A DNA stretch of 27,145 nucleotides from Pseudomonadota bacterium (lineage in GTDB: Bacteria > Pseudomonadota > Alphaproteobacteria > Rhodospirillales > 2-02-FULL-58-16): contig JADFHR010000004.1 of assembly GCA_022567015.1 (NCBI GenBank), forward strand, positions 1 through 27,145, given 5' to 3'. The notes below the pieces were generated by a model, which was not told the origin of the DNA, made no database searches, and saw only the letters and a list, made by a program, of their open reading frames with translations. Below, piece after piece: positions 6,727 to 14,809 of the stretch (the stretch's first letter is position 1; each line of letters starts with the position of its first letter). A program made the translations under genes and the position numbers.

Positions 6727-7600
6727 AAAACCCCAGCTCGATGCCGTCGGGCGTAAAGGTGGCGCTGGCGCGGCGCGCCGAGTGGCACTGGATGTTGACG
6801 GCGACGGGATTCATGGTGATGTGGGTCGCCGCCATCTCGACATGCACGGCGAACGCGGTCGAATCGCCGCCCAGGCCCTGGGGGCCGACGCCCAGGCTGT
6901 TCACCGCCGTGGTCAGCTCCTCTTCCAGCCTGGCGCCGTCGGGATCGTCGCAGCTGGTGCCGAGCGCGCGCGTCGCCGCAATCTTCGCCAGATGGACGCA
7001 CAGGTCGGCGGTGCCGCCGACGCCGACGCCGACGATGGTCGGCGGGCACACCCTGCCGCCCGCCTCCAGCACCTTGTCGATGACGAAGACCTTGATGCCG
7101 TCCACCCCGTCCGCCGGGACGCACATCTTGAGGAACGAGCCGTTCTCCGAGCCGCTGCCCTTGGGGATCATCTCGATCAGCAGCTCGTCTTCGGTGTCGG
7201 AGAAGTCGATGTTGATCACCGGCACCCGCCGGCCGCACGAGGTGTGCTCGTTCACCCGGGTGAGAGGATGGACGATGGAGGACCGCAGCGGGTATTCCTT
7301 GGTCGCCCGCGCGCAGCCGCGCCGGATGGCTTCCTTCAGGGCGAAGCCGTCGACGTCGACGTTGCGCCCGATGGTGACGTTGTAGATGGGGATGCCGGTA
7401 TCCTGGCACAGCAGGTTGTCGGTCTTTTCCGCCACGTCGATGTTCCTGATCATGGTGGCGAGCACGTCCTTGGCCGGGGCGTCCGATTCGCCCGCGTCGA
7501 GGCGGGCGAAACCCTCTTTCACGTCGTCGGGCAGCAGCTTGAGGGCACGGATGTAGAGGAGCTTCGCCGTCTCCTCGGCGACCGCAAGGTCAACGATCAT
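6725..7600 (-). CDS. Class I fumarase / tartrate dehydratase-type alpha subunit
   Basis: The 291-residue protein matches the alpha (N-terminal) part of iron-sulfur hydro-lyases such as two-subunit fumarase and L-tartrate dehydratase. The three likely cluster cysteines are visible: CQDTG (about C65), CPPTIVGVGVGG (about C185) and IQCHSARR (about C272); KGSGSEN and GPQGLGGD are also typical. These enzymes hydrate or dehydrate fumarate/malate-like acids using a 4Fe-4S cluster. AGGAGGAA fixes ATG 7600. The C-terminus (TPDGIELGF) looks complete. The beta subunit that normally follows is absent: repeat element 2 begins right after the stop codon, then a reductase gene. NEHTSCGRRVP in place of the common NTGDNTPA block hints at a substrate other than fumarate. 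Confidence 0.88.
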   Translation of the reverse strand: MIVDLAVAEETAKLLYIRALKLLPDDVKEGFARLDAGESDAPAKDVLATMIRNIDVAEKTDNLLCQDTGIPIYNVTIGRNVDVDGFALKEAIRRGCARATKEYPLRSSIVHPLTRVNEHTSCGRRVPVINIDFSDTEDELLIEMIPKGSGSENGSFLKMCVPADGVDGIKVFVIDKVLEAGGRVCPPTIVGVGVGGTADLCVHLAKIAATRALGTSCDDPDGARLEEELTTAVNSLGVGPQGLGGDSTAFAVHVEMAATHITMNPVAVNIQCHSARRASATFTPDGIELGF

Positions 7601-7954
7601 GGTGCGTTCCTCCTGTTGCCCCATCCGCGGTGCGCGCACGCGATGGGTGGTGACGCCCCGCCGCGCGGCGCCCGAAGCAACCGCACGGCCCCGAAATTAT
7701 CAGCAACGACAACACGATACGTCCAAACCGCGTATCCTCCAAGGGCCGAAAAAGCGTCCCGCCGCGCCCGGCCGCCGCGCCCCCACGCGCCGCGGAGCAT
7801 AACCAGGGTGAAGGCTGGTATATGGGGCATCGACGGGTCTCCGTCCAGCGCCCAGGGCGCCGCGCCGACAGGTAAGGGCGATGCCGGCTTGCGTCGGCAA
7901 ATCCTGATAATTCAAATCGAATACCACACGGGCGGACAGCCGGACACCCTGTGG
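7601..7954. other. Intergenic region upstream of the fumarase-like gene
   Basis: No supported gene lies between the fumarase-like start and the PAP2 stop. The strand that would carry the fumarase promoter has a GATAAT (7701-7696) and, 19 bases before it, TTGGAC (7726-7721); this is a weak candidate promoter. A short hairpin (GATACG/CGTATC) lies around 7716-7736. The rest is GC-rich sequence without recognised structure. Confidence 0.3.
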
Positions 7955-8545
7955 CTAGTGCAGGAGTTTAAACAATTCGAACGTGCCCCAGCCAAGCGCC
8001 ACGCCGGCTGGAACGTCGACCAGAAAGTGCTGCTTGGTGAACAGGCTGCTCAGGCCTATCAGCAGCGGGAATGCATAAGCGCCTGGTCCGAGGTATGGAT
8101 AAAGGTGCAGCGCCGTCAACATGGCTACCGAACAGTGCATGCTCGGAAAACAATTGGCCCGGCCATCGAATTTCTGCACATACGCCAGAAACCGTTCCGA
8201 CACCGTGCGCCCGGTGTTGCAGGTGCGCCATTTCTCAGGGGTGACAACGGGAAACGCCAGAAAAAAGGCGGTCTGCAACGTCAGCAGCAAGACGTAACTG
8301 ATGACCAACTGAGTGAACTGGTGCGACGACTCCACCACCAGATTGAGGTACAGAATCACCGGGTAATACAGGAAGCTGTAAATCCACACCCACGACGGCC
8401 AGTACGGGATCCACGCGTCTACGTACATTCCAAGATCGCGGGGTTTCACGACCATGTTGCGCTGGCACCAGAAGTAGCACTGGTAGACACCGATGATGAT
8501 GAACACGCTGAGGATCAGGTGAACCGAGTAGTCGATTGGAGTCAT
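7955..8545 (-). CDS. PAP2-superfamily membrane phosphatase/phosphotransferase
   Basis: This 196-residue integral membrane protein has five or six hydrophobic helices. The PAP2 active-site blocks are present: CFPSMHCSVAM (motif 2, with the catalytic His) and SSLFTKQHFLVDVPAGVALG (motif 3, H-x3-D). The classical first motif (K-x6-RP) is not clear, as in the Aur1/inositolphosphotransferase-like branch. It would act on a lipid phosphate or transfer a phospho-headgroup at the membrane. AGAGGA precedes ATG 8545; an in-frame extension upstream is not conserved-looking. It follows dctM by 142 bases on the same strand and may share the TRAP transcript, though no functional link to TRAP transport is obvious. 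Confidence 0.8.
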   Translation of the reverse strand: MTPIDYSVHLILSVFIIIGVYQCYFWCQRNMVVKPRDLGMYVDAWIPYWPSWVWIYSFLYYPVILYLNLVVESSHQFTQLVISYVLLLTLQTAFFLAFPVVTPEKWRTCNTGRTVSERFLAYVQKFDGRANCFPSMHCSVAMLTALHLYPYLGPGAYAFPLLIGLSSLFTKQHFLVDVPAGVALGWGTFELFKLLH

Positions 8546-8687
8546 GGGTATTGCATTCCTCTCACAGCGACAGGACCGGCGGTACGGGAGCGCGGGTCCA
8601 CCCCCTCCCGCCGTGCGGCCGGGGTCGAGCAATCCAAATCCATTCGGAGTTCCACTGTGGTCACCGGCTCGCCCCTCAGGAGTCCGC

Positions 8688-9965
8688 TTATGACCTGCCG
8701 ACCAGGACCAGCGACAGGGCCGGCCAGTAGGTGATGACGAGCACCGCCGCCAACAGAATCGCCAGGAACGGCAGCGTCGCCCGGAACAACAGCAGGATCG
8801 GCTTGTTGAACCGGTAGCTGGCGATAAACAGGTTCATCCCCACCGGCGGCGTGAAATAGCCGATCTGCATGTTGGCCAGGAAGATGATGCCGAAGTGAAC
8901 CGGGTCGATGCCGTAGCCGACGGCGATCGGCAACAGCAGCGGCACCATGAGGACCAGGGCCGAGAAGATGTCCAACATGGTGCCGAGCACCAACAGAAAG
9001 ATATTCAGCAAAATCAGGAACGTGAGCCGGTCGGAGATATGCGCCTTGATCGCCGCGAACAACTGGGTCGGGACCTCGACATCGATGAGGTAGTTGGTGG
9101 AGGCCAGCGAAGCGCCGAGGATGATCAGAATGCCGCCCACCAGGACCATCGATTCGCGCATGATCCTTGGCAGGTCGCCCAGGGTCACCTCGCGGTGGAT
9201 CACGACCTCGACCACGAGCACGTAGAGCGCGGTCACCGCGGCCGCTTCGGAAACGGCGAAGACGCCGCCGTAAATCCCGCCCAACACGACGAACGGCAGG
9301 GGTATCTCCCACCGGGCCGCACGCAGGGCCGCCCCGGCCTCGCTCCAGGAAAACGTGCTCAGGGGCTGGGCGCGATTGCTCCAGGCGTTCCAGACCGCGA
9401 GCATCATCAGCATCAACAGGCCGGGCAGGATGCCGGCGAGGAACATCTCGTCGACGCTCGCGGCTTGGCCCACGCCGAGCCGCTGAACGATCACGGCGTA
9501 GAGGATGAGCGGCAGCGAAGGCGCGAACAGGAGGCCCAGGCTGCCGGACGTCGTGATCAGGCCGAGACTGTAGCGATCGCCGTAGCCCGCCTGGGCGAGC
9601 GCCGGATAGAGCAGGGCGCCGAGTGCGACGATGGTGACGCCCGACGCTCCCGTCAGCGCGGTGAACAGCGCACAGGCGACCAGGGCCACGATGCCCAACC
9701 CGCCCTTCATCCATCCCAGAAGCGCCTGCGCCAGCGCCACCAGCCGGGCCGGCGCCCGGCTCTCGCTGAGCAGGTAGCCGGCGAAGGTAAACAGGGGGAT
9801 GGCCAGCAGCACCGGCATCTCCGCCAGGCGGTAGAGCTCGATGGTCACCGCCGAAAGATCCACCCCGGAGAGATGAAAGCCGATGAGCGCGCTGGCGGCG
9901 ATGACGGCAAACAGCGGCGCCCCGAGCAGGGCCAGGATGACGAGCAGGGTCCCGGTCAGGATCAT
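8688..9965 (-). CDS. dctM: TRAP transporter large permease subunit (DctM)
   Basis: The 425-residue polytopic membrane protein has about twelve hydrophobic segments. It shows DctM hallmarks: AIPLFTFAGYLLSES near the N-terminus, ALTGASGVTIVALGALLYPAL, GSLGLLFAPSLPLILYAV, and the C-terminal half LVLGTMLDIFSALVLMVPLLLP and GYFTPPVGMNLFIAS. It forms the transport channel of a tripartite sodium-driven solute importer for organic acids. ATG 9965 overlaps the DctQ stop as ATGA, so the two are translationally coupled. It is full length for the family and is the last clear TRAP gene of the operon. Confidence 0.95.
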   Translation of the reverse strand: MILTGTLLVILALLGAPLFAVIAASALIGFHLSGVDLSAVTIELYRLAEMPVLLAIPLFTFAGYLLSESRAPARLVALAQALLGWMKGGLGIVALVACALFTALTGASGVTIVALGALLYPALAQAGYGDRYSLGLITTSGSLGLLFAPSLPLILYAVIVQRLGVGQAASVDEMFLAGILPGLLMLMMLAVWNAWSNRAQPLSTFSWSEAGAALRAARWEIPLPFVVLGGIYGGVFAVSEAAAVTALYVLVVEVVIHREVTLGDLPRIMRESMVLVGGILIILGASLASTNYLIDVEVPTQLFAAIKAHISDRLTFLILLNIFLLVLGTMLDIFSALVLMVPLLLPIAVGYGIDPVHFGIIFLANMQIGYFTPPVGMNLFIASYRFNKPILLLFRATLPFLAILLAAVLVITYWPALSLVLVGRS

Positions 9966-10486
9966 TGCCGGACTCCCCAAAACCGCCACAGGTGGTCGAG
10001 CGAAGACAGCACAAAGCGGACGGCGATCACGCCAAACCCTATGGGAATGATCAGCTCGCACGCCCACGCCGGCACGGCGGCGAAAGCCACGAGACCCGCC
10101 TCGTAATCCATGCGCACCATGCGCGCGCCGTGGTAGGCGAGGAGACCGCACACCGCCGAGGTGAACAGGTCGGTGATCACGCGGCCCGCCGACCGGGCCC
10201 GCTCGCTCAGCATGCGCGACACGATGTCGACCGTGATGTGGTTGTCGTCGCGGGTGGCGGCCATGGCCCCCAAAAGGCCCACCCACAGGACCGCTACGCG
10301 CAGCAGGGGGTCGGCCCAAAAAAGACCCGCATCCCACAGGTTGCGCAGCACGATCTGGCTTCCCGCCAGACCGATCATCGCCGAAAGGAGCAGGACGAGA
10401 AGGCCGTCCTCGATGGCCGCCGCCATTCGCGCCAGGCGGCCCAGGGTCCCGTTATTGGGACTTGAGGGCGATGCGTCGGTAGTCAT
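9962..10486 (-). CDS. dctQ: TRAP transporter small permease subunit (DctQ)
   Basis: This 174-residue protein has four predicted membrane helices and the DctQ pattern: LVLLLSAMIGLAGSQIVLRNL, then FWADPLLRVAVLWVGLLGAM (the family's W-x-E/D...LL.W..LLGA region), then DDNHITVDIV and a closing PAWACELIIPIGFGVIAVRF. It pairs with DctM in the inner membrane. The chosen ATG overlaps the end of dctP by 35 bases. The ribosome site is weak, so a later ATG at residue 21 is possible, but it would cut into the conserved N-terminal region. Confidence 0.9.
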   Translation of the reverse strand: MTTDASPSSPNNGTLGRLARMAAAIEDGLLVLLLSAMIGLAGSQIVLRNLWDAGLFWADPLLRVAVLWVGLLGAMAATRDDNHITVDIVSRMLSERARSAGRVITDLFTSAVCGLLAYHGARMVRMDYEAGLVAFAAVPAWACELIIPIGFGVIAVRFVLSSLDHLWRFWGVRQ

Positions 10487-11471
10487 CCAGATGGCCCCGG
10501 AGCGTTGTCAGCATACGGGCGCTAAGCACCCCGTCCCGGCTGAGGCCGGCAACCGACTCGGCAATCACGTTTCTCCACTTCTGCAGGTCCTCATCCGCTG
10601 GCTTGAAGAAGACGATGCCTTGACGCCGCAAGGCCATCCGCGCCCGGTGATTGGCCTCGCGGTTCCGGCGGTCGATCCTGCCCGACGCCGCCGCCAGGAC
10701 GTCGTGGACGACGGCTTGGTCTTCGCTCCTCAGCCGTTCGAACGCCCGGCGCTGGATAACCAGCGAGCCGTAGAGATAAAGGAGCGGGATGTCGGTGAAG
10801 TACTTCACCCGCCTATGCCACTGGAAGGTGATGTGGCCGACCGGAGAGTTGGGAACCGTATCGACGAGCCCGGTCTGCAGGGCCGTGAGCACATCGGTGA
10901 GCGGCAGGGGAACGGGAAAGACACCGAGCGCCTTGAATACGGTGCGGCCGACCTCCTCATCGTCAGGGACCCACACCTTGCGTTTTCGCAACTCGTCCAG
11001 GGTGCGGATCGGCCGCCGGGACAAGAAGTACGAAAATCCGGCCTCCACCAGTCCGAAGCTGATAAAACCGCGCTCCCTCAGGGCGTCGATGATGAGCCGG
11101 TCCATGTGCTTGCGCACGTAATCGACCTCGGCGTAAGACCAGAAGATGAACGGCAGGTTGTAGATCACCGCGTCGCGGTATATCGCTGTCAATCCACTGG
11201 CGGTCATGGCGCCACCGTGAAGCTGGCCGATGCGGATCTTGCGCAGGACGCCCTTGTCGTTGCCCATGACGCCGCCCGGATAGAATTTGAACCTGACCCG
11301 GCCTTCGGTCCGATCGGTGATCTCCTTGGCGCTGTTGCGCATCTCCCGCATCCAGCCCGTTCCGTCCGGGACGACGGCTGCGATCTTCAACGTTTGCGCG
11401 CCGGCGCCGATCGGGAGCGCGCCCAAGACGCACACGATGAGGATGAATAGGGCCATTCTGTTCCGCGACAT
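10452..11471 (-). CDS. dctP: TRAP transporter solute-binding protein (DctP)
   Basis: The protein has 339 residues with a Sec signal cleaved near residue 25 (PIGAGA-QTLKIA). The family blocks are LKIAAVVPDGTGW, VRFKFYPGGVMGNDKGVLRKIRIGQLHGGAM, LPFIFWSYAEVDYVRKHMD, GLVEAGFSYFLSRRPI and RKRKVWVPDDEEVGRTVFKALGVFPVPLPLTDVLTALQTGLVDTV (the substrate-binding domain). It captures solute in the periplasm for DctQM. TAGGAG, overlapping the stop of the upstream tatT gene, sits just before ATG 11471, indicating coupling. The usual carboxylate-binding Arg of DctP is not obvious at the PDDEEVG position, so the ligand may not be a simple dicarboxylate. Confidence 0.93.
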   Translation of the reverse strand: MSRNRMALFILIVCVLGALPIGAGAQTLKIAAVVPDGTGWMREMRNSAKEITDRTEGRVRFKFYPGGVMGNDKGVLRKIRIGQLHGGAMTASGLTAIYRDAVIYNLPFIFWSYAEVDYVRKHMDRLIIDALRERGFISFGLVEAGFSYFLSRRPIRTLDELRKRKVWVPDDEEVGRTVFKALGVFPVPLPLTDVLTALQTGLVDTVPNSPVGHITFQWHRRVKYFTDIPLLYLYGSLVIQRRAFERLRSEDQAVVHDVLAAASGRIDRRNREANHRARMALRRQGIVFFKPADEDLQKWRNVIAESVAGLSRDGVLSARMLTTLRGHLDDYRRIALKSQ

Positions 11472-11480
11472 GATTCGCTC

Positions 11481-12335
11481 CTAAAAATAGTCTTTGGACG
11501 TTGCCAGCAGTTGCCGTGCCTGTCGGCGGGCCAGGGTATTGCTCAGGGTCAGCCCCGGTTCGCGGGGATCGGCCGCCAACACCTCGCGCAGCAGGCGGTC
11601 GTGCATGGCCTGGTCGAACACCAGCCGGGCGTAGCGTCTGGCGAATTCCACCTTGGCCATGAGGTTGCGACCCTTAGAAAGTGCGATGGCGCGCTCGAAG
11701 TGCGCCCGGCCCTCCCCGGGCCGGCCGCCCAGGGCCGGTGGCAGCAGGGTGCGCATCACCCCCAGGTACAGGTGGGCCTGTCCACGGTCGTACCCCTCGT
11801 CGAGGGCCACCACCCTTTCCAACATGGCCTCCACCCTGGGCAGGTCCGCGATCGCGTCCCAATCGCCGCTGCGCGTCTGTATCCAACCGGCCCAGACGGT
11901 GGCATAGGTGTAGAGGGCGGGAACGTCGGCCTCGGTCATGGCGGCGAGCAGCGGCGCCAATTCATCGAAATGCCGCCGATCCTGGGCGCACATCGGCGGA
12001 TGGCGCAGGCACAGGGCGCGGCCCGCGTAGGCGCGCGCCTTGCCGGACAGGTGCCGGGCGCGCTCCGGGTCCTCGACAAAAACGGTCGCGTAGACCCCGT
12101 TCAACCGGGCGCCGGCGATCAGCAGATCCGGATCGTCGGGGGACTCGTCGATGAAGCCGTCGAGCAACAGCAGGTAGGCCGGCGCCCCGGCCTGAACCGT
12201 CGCCGGGTCGTCATGGTTGACGATGGCCCGGGAAAGGCTTTCCGCGAGCCCGCGGGCGGCCATGGCGGCGCAGCCGGCAAGGCCAATCAGCAACAATCCC
12301 AAATACAATGACCGGTTTATCGCCAGTCGCGCCAT
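11481..12335 (-). CDS. TRAP-associated TatT lipoprotein (TPR-like)
   Basis: The 284-residue protein has a lipoprotein signal with lipobox LAGC (Cys about residue 22) and an otherwise helical, Ala/Leu-rich, TPR-like sequence. It matches the TRAP transporter T-component (TatT) family, known from Treponema pallidum, where the trimeric lipoprotein binds the P-component. Typical parts are LIAGARLNGVYATVFVEDPERARHLSGKARAYAGRALC, a mid-region with AYTYATVWAGWI-like spacing (LYTYATVWAGWIQTRSGDWD) and LPPALGGRPGEGRAHFERAIALS. The start has AAGGGAGG about ten bases upstream. It is the first gene of the TRAP operon, nine bases before dctP, which supports a role in presenting solute to DctP at a membrane surface. 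Confidence 0.88.
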   Translation of the reverse strand: MARLAINRSLYLGLLLIGLAGCAAMAARGLAESLSRAIVNHDDPATVQAGAPAYLLLLDGFIDESPDDPDLLIAGARLNGVYATVFVEDPERARHLSGKARAYAGRALCLRHPPMCAQDRRHFDELAPLLAAMTEADVPALYTYATVWAGWIQTRSGDWDAIADLPRVEAMLERVVALDEGYDRGQAHLYLGVMRTLLPPALGGRPGEGRAHFERAIALSKGRNLMAKVEFARRYARLVFDQAMHDRLLREVLAADPREPGLTLSNTLARRQARQLLATSKDYF

Positions 12336-12424
12336 GGATCAGCCGCCTCCCTTGGGGTGATGCGTTCGCCACCCGGTTACCGGGTCCTCCGGGTCGTCCG
12401 GGCCCCGACCGTGCAACGGTGGGG

Positions 12425-12443
12425 TGGAAATCCAAAATTTTTG
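12425..12443. repeat. Left copy of a 19-bp inverted repeat flanking olsBA
   Basis: TGGAAATCCAAAATTTTTG at this site matches the reverse complement of 14186-14204 at 17 of 19 positions. This copy lies in the tatT-olsB divergent intergenic region (12336-12576). It stands out as AT-rich in GC-rich surroundings and may be part of a promoter region. Confidence 0.5.
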
Positions 12444-12576
12444 AACTGCCGGCGGCGGCGTTGCGCAACTGACACGCACCCCCGGTCGCCTGGAAATGCG
12501 CAGCCCTATGGAATTCCAAGCCCCGGTTTTACGGTCGGCGCCCGTCTGGTTGTCACCGCAAAGGAGACCGGAGGAT

Positions 12577-13374
12577 ATGGTGGTTCTGGCTTTGGAGACA
12601 CTCGAGGTTCGCCTCGCGGAGTCGGCGGCCGAAATCGAAGCGGCCCAGGCGCTCCGGTATCGGGTTTTCTACGAGGAGTTGGAGGCCCGGCCGACGCCGC
12701 TGATGAAACGGCGGGCGCGCGACGTCGACAAATTCGACGCGTACTGTGACCATCTCGTGGTCATCGACCGCGCGCGCATCGACGACAACTCCCGGGTGGT
12801 CGGCACCTACCGGCTGATGCGGCGCTCCGTGGCGACGGCGCACGAGGGCTTCTACGTGGCCCAGGAGTACGACGTGGCGCCCCTCCTCCGCTATCCGGGC
12901 GAGGTGGCCGAGGTGGGGCGGTCGTGCGTGCACCGGGACTACCGCCAGGGCGCGGTGATGCAGCTCCTGTGGCGGGGAATTTCCGAGTATCTGGCCGCGT
13001 TCAACGTGGAGATGCTGTTCGGCTGCGGGAGCTTCACGGGGACCGACCCCACACGGTTCGCCGTCGCCCTCTCATACCTCTATCACCGCCACCTGGCACC
13101 GGAGAGCTTCCGCCCGCGGGCGCTCGACCACCGTTACGTGGACATGCGTCTCCTGCCGCGGGCCGTGGTCGGTGACGACATCGGGATGGCCGCGCTGCCG
13201 CCGCTGATGAAGGGCTACATGCGGCTCGGCGGTTTCGTCGGCGACGGGGCGGTAATCGACAGGCAGTTCAATACGGTGGACGTATGTGTACTGGTGAAGA
13301 CCGACCGGCTGACGGAAAAATACCGGCGCCACTACCGGCCCGGCGGCGTTGCCTCGATGAAGCGGTTCCACTAA
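12577..13374 (+). CDS. olsB: L-ornithine N(alpha)-acyltransferase OlsB
   Basis: This 265-residue GNAT-type acyltransferase belongs to the OlsB family, which transfers a 3-hydroxyacyl chain from acyl carrier protein to the alpha-amino group of ornithine, giving lyso-ornithine lipid. Family blocks are ALRYRVFYEELEA near the N-terminus, FDAYCDHLVVID, RVVGTYRLMRRS, EVAEVGRSCVHRDYRQG and FGCGSFTGTDP. ATG 12577 is favoured over ATG 12496 because AAGGAG and GGAGG precede it and the extra N-terminal residues do not look conserved. It is followed by olsA, so the pair can make complete ornithine lipid. Such lipids often replace phospholipid under phosphate limitation; no Pho box could be identified. 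Confidence 0.92.
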   Translation: MVVLALETLEVRLAESAAEIEAAQALRYRVFYEELEARPTPLMKRRARDVDKFDAYCDHLVVIDRARIDDNSRVVGTYRLMRRSVATAHEGFYVAQEYDVAPLLRYPGEVAEVGRSCVHRDYRQGAVMQLLWRGISEYLAAFNVEMLFGCGSFTGTDPTRFAVALSYLYHRHLAPESFRPRALDHRYVDMRLLPRAVVGDDIGMAALPPLMKGYMRLGGFVGDGAVIDRQFNTVDVCVLVKTDRLTEKYRRHYRPGGVASMKRFH

Positions 13375-14153
13375 GCGTCTCGCCGCTTCGCGCCATCGTC
13401 CGCTGCGCCGCCTTCGTCGTCATGACGGTGATCGCGCTCGCCCCGTACCTTTTCGCGGCACCGTTAAGCCGTCCCGTCCGCGCCGCCGTCGCGCGGTCGT
13501 GGTACCGGGGATGTTCCCGGCTGTGCGCGCTGAAGGTGCGTGTGCGTGGACACCCGGTGGTCGAAGGCCCGGTCCTGTACACGGCCAATCACGTCTCCTA
13601 TCTGGACATTGTGGTCCTGGGCGGGCTTCTTGACGCGGTTTTTGTGGCCAAGGCCGAGGTCGTCCGGTGGCCGGTGATCGGGCCCTTGGCGAAACTTCAG
13701 CGGACCATCTTCATCGAGCGGACGGCGACCCGGGCCTCGGTGGAGAACACCGAGCTGCGCCACCGGCTGGCCATGGGAGAGTCGGTGATCATCTTCCCCG
13801 AAGGCACCAGCTCGGACGGCCGGCGGGTGCTCCCCTTCAAGAGCGCCCTCTTCGACATCGCCAAGCCCCGGCGCCTGGGCCGCGATATCTGGATCCAGCC
13901 CGTCTCCGTCGCCTATCCACGCTACGCGGACGGGCGGCCGCTAACCGGCGGCCTGGAGGCGTGCTACGCCTGGTACGGGGATGCGACCCTGTTCGGCCAC
14001 CTCGTACGCGTGTTCGGCCTGCGCGGCGCGGCGGTCGAGGTGACGTTCCACGAGCCGGTGCGCGCGTCCGCGTTTGCCGACCGCAAGGCGCTGGCCCGCT
14101 ATTGCGAGGCCAGCGTGGCCACGGGCGTGCGCGCCGCCCACGGCGGAAATTAG
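13284..14153 (+). CDS. olsA: 1-acyl-glycerol-3-phosphate acyltransferase family protein, OlsA-like
   Basis: This PlsC-family acyltransferase shows the acyltransferase motifs NHVSYLD (H-x4-D, His about residue 103), FIERTATRAS, FPEGTSSDGRRVLPFK and IQPVSVAYPR. One membrane helix precedes the domain. Next to olsB it most likely acylates lyso-ornithine lipid (the OlsA step). The start is uncertain. ATG 13284 overlaps olsB by 91 bases and has only GGTGGA nearby. The next ATG, 13422, would remove part of the conserved N-terminal hydrophobic segment, and there is no GTG or TTG in frame between them. A start within the end of olsB, giving translational coupling, is therefore likely. Confidence 0.9.
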   Translation: MCTGEDRPADGKIPAPLPARRRCLDEAVPLSVSPLRAIVRCAAFVVMTVIALAPYLFAAPLSRPVRAAVARSWYRGCSRLCALKVRVRGHPVVEGPVLYTANHVSYLDIVVLGGLLDAVFVAKAEVVRWPVIGPLAKLQRTIFIERTATRASVENTELRHRLAMGESVIIFPEGTSSDGRRVLPFKSALFDIAKPRRLGRDIWIQPVSVAYPRYADGRPLTGGLEACYAWYGDATLFGHLVRVFGLRGAAVEVTFHEPVRASAFADRKALARYCEASVATGVRAAHGGN

Positions 14154-14185
14154 TCGGCGCGGCACACCCGGCGCCGTCGGAACCG

Positions 14186-14204
14186 CAAAAACTTTGAATT
14201 TCCA
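14186..14204. repeat. Right copy of a 19-bp inverted repeat flanking olsBA
   Basis: CAAAAACTTTGAATTTCCA is the inverted partner of 12425-12443 (17 of 19). It lies just behind olsA and about 90 bases before the lipoprotein gene at 14291. Some weaker similarity seems to extend into the flanking GC-rich bases. Confidence 0.5.
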
Positions 14205-14290
14205 TTTTGCCCCGGGAAGATGGCGTCCCTGGCCACACGGACACGAAATATCCCTGGTGGTCGAACCACACCCGGTAAACGAGCAGGAAC

Positions 14291-14767
14291 ATGAACATCA
14301 CACGCATCACCTCGGCGGCGCTGGTCGTCCTTTCGCTGTCGGCCTGCGCCGAGCTGCAGAACAACCCGAAACGGTCCCTGGGCACCCTCCTCGGCGCCGG
14401 CCTGGGGGCCCTGGCCGGCTCCCAGATCGGCGGCGGCACGGGGCGGCTCGCCGCGGTCGCCATCGGCGCCCTGGGCGGCGCCTACCTCGGCGGCGAGATC
14501 GGCCGGTCCCTGGACCGGGCCGACAGGGCGCGCGCCGACCGCACGGCCCGGAACGCCCTCGAGTACAGCCGGACCGGTGAGACCGTGCGCTGGCGCAATC
14601 CGGATTCCGGCCATTCGGGAACTTTCACCCCGACGCGGACCTACCAGACGGCCGGCGGCCGGAACTGCCGCGAGTACCAGACCAGCGTCACCGTCGGCGG
14701 CCGGAACAAGGACGCCTACGGGACCGCCTGCCGGCAGGGCGACGGCACCTGGAAGATCACCCAGTAA
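14291..14767 (+). CDS. Glycine-zipper surface-antigen lipoprotein (17-kDa antigen-like)
   Basis: The 158-residue protein carries a lipoprotein signal with lipobox LSAC (Cys 19). Next is a glycine-zipper two-helix segment (about residues 30-75: TLLGAGLGALAG...GGAYLGGEIGRSLD). A C-terminal 'surface antigen' domain follows, with TVRWRNPDSGHSGTFTPTRTY, NCREYQTSVTVGG and the closing ACRQGDGTWKI. This layout matches the Rickettsia 17-kDa antigen / RT0821-type outer-membrane lipoproteins. A GCAGGA element precedes the ATG. It probably sits in the outer membrane and may aid envelope stability; its exact role is unknown. It precedes the DUF992 gene on the same strand by 42 bases. Confidence 0.88.
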   Translation: MNITRITSAALVVLSLSACAELQNNPKRSLGTLLGAGLGALAGSQIGGGTGRLAAVAIGALGGAYLGGEIGRSLDRADRARADRTARNALEYSRTGETVRWRNPDSGHSGTFTPTRTYQTAGGRNCREYQTSVTVGGRNKDAYGTACRQGDGTWKITQ

Positions 14768-14809
14768 CCGGCGCCGGGAACGGGCGCCACCGGAAAGGAG
14801 GATTCGGAC

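Noticed and set aside
6782..8734. Plus-strand open frame of 650 codons
   Set aside because: It runs antisense to the fumarase-like and PAP2 genes and has a composition typical of a mirrored GC-rich frame.
14251..14270. GTGGT-CGA-ACCAC hairpin before the lipoprotein gene as a riboswitch
   Set aside because: It is a single five-base stem without conserved flanking elements of any known riboswitch class.
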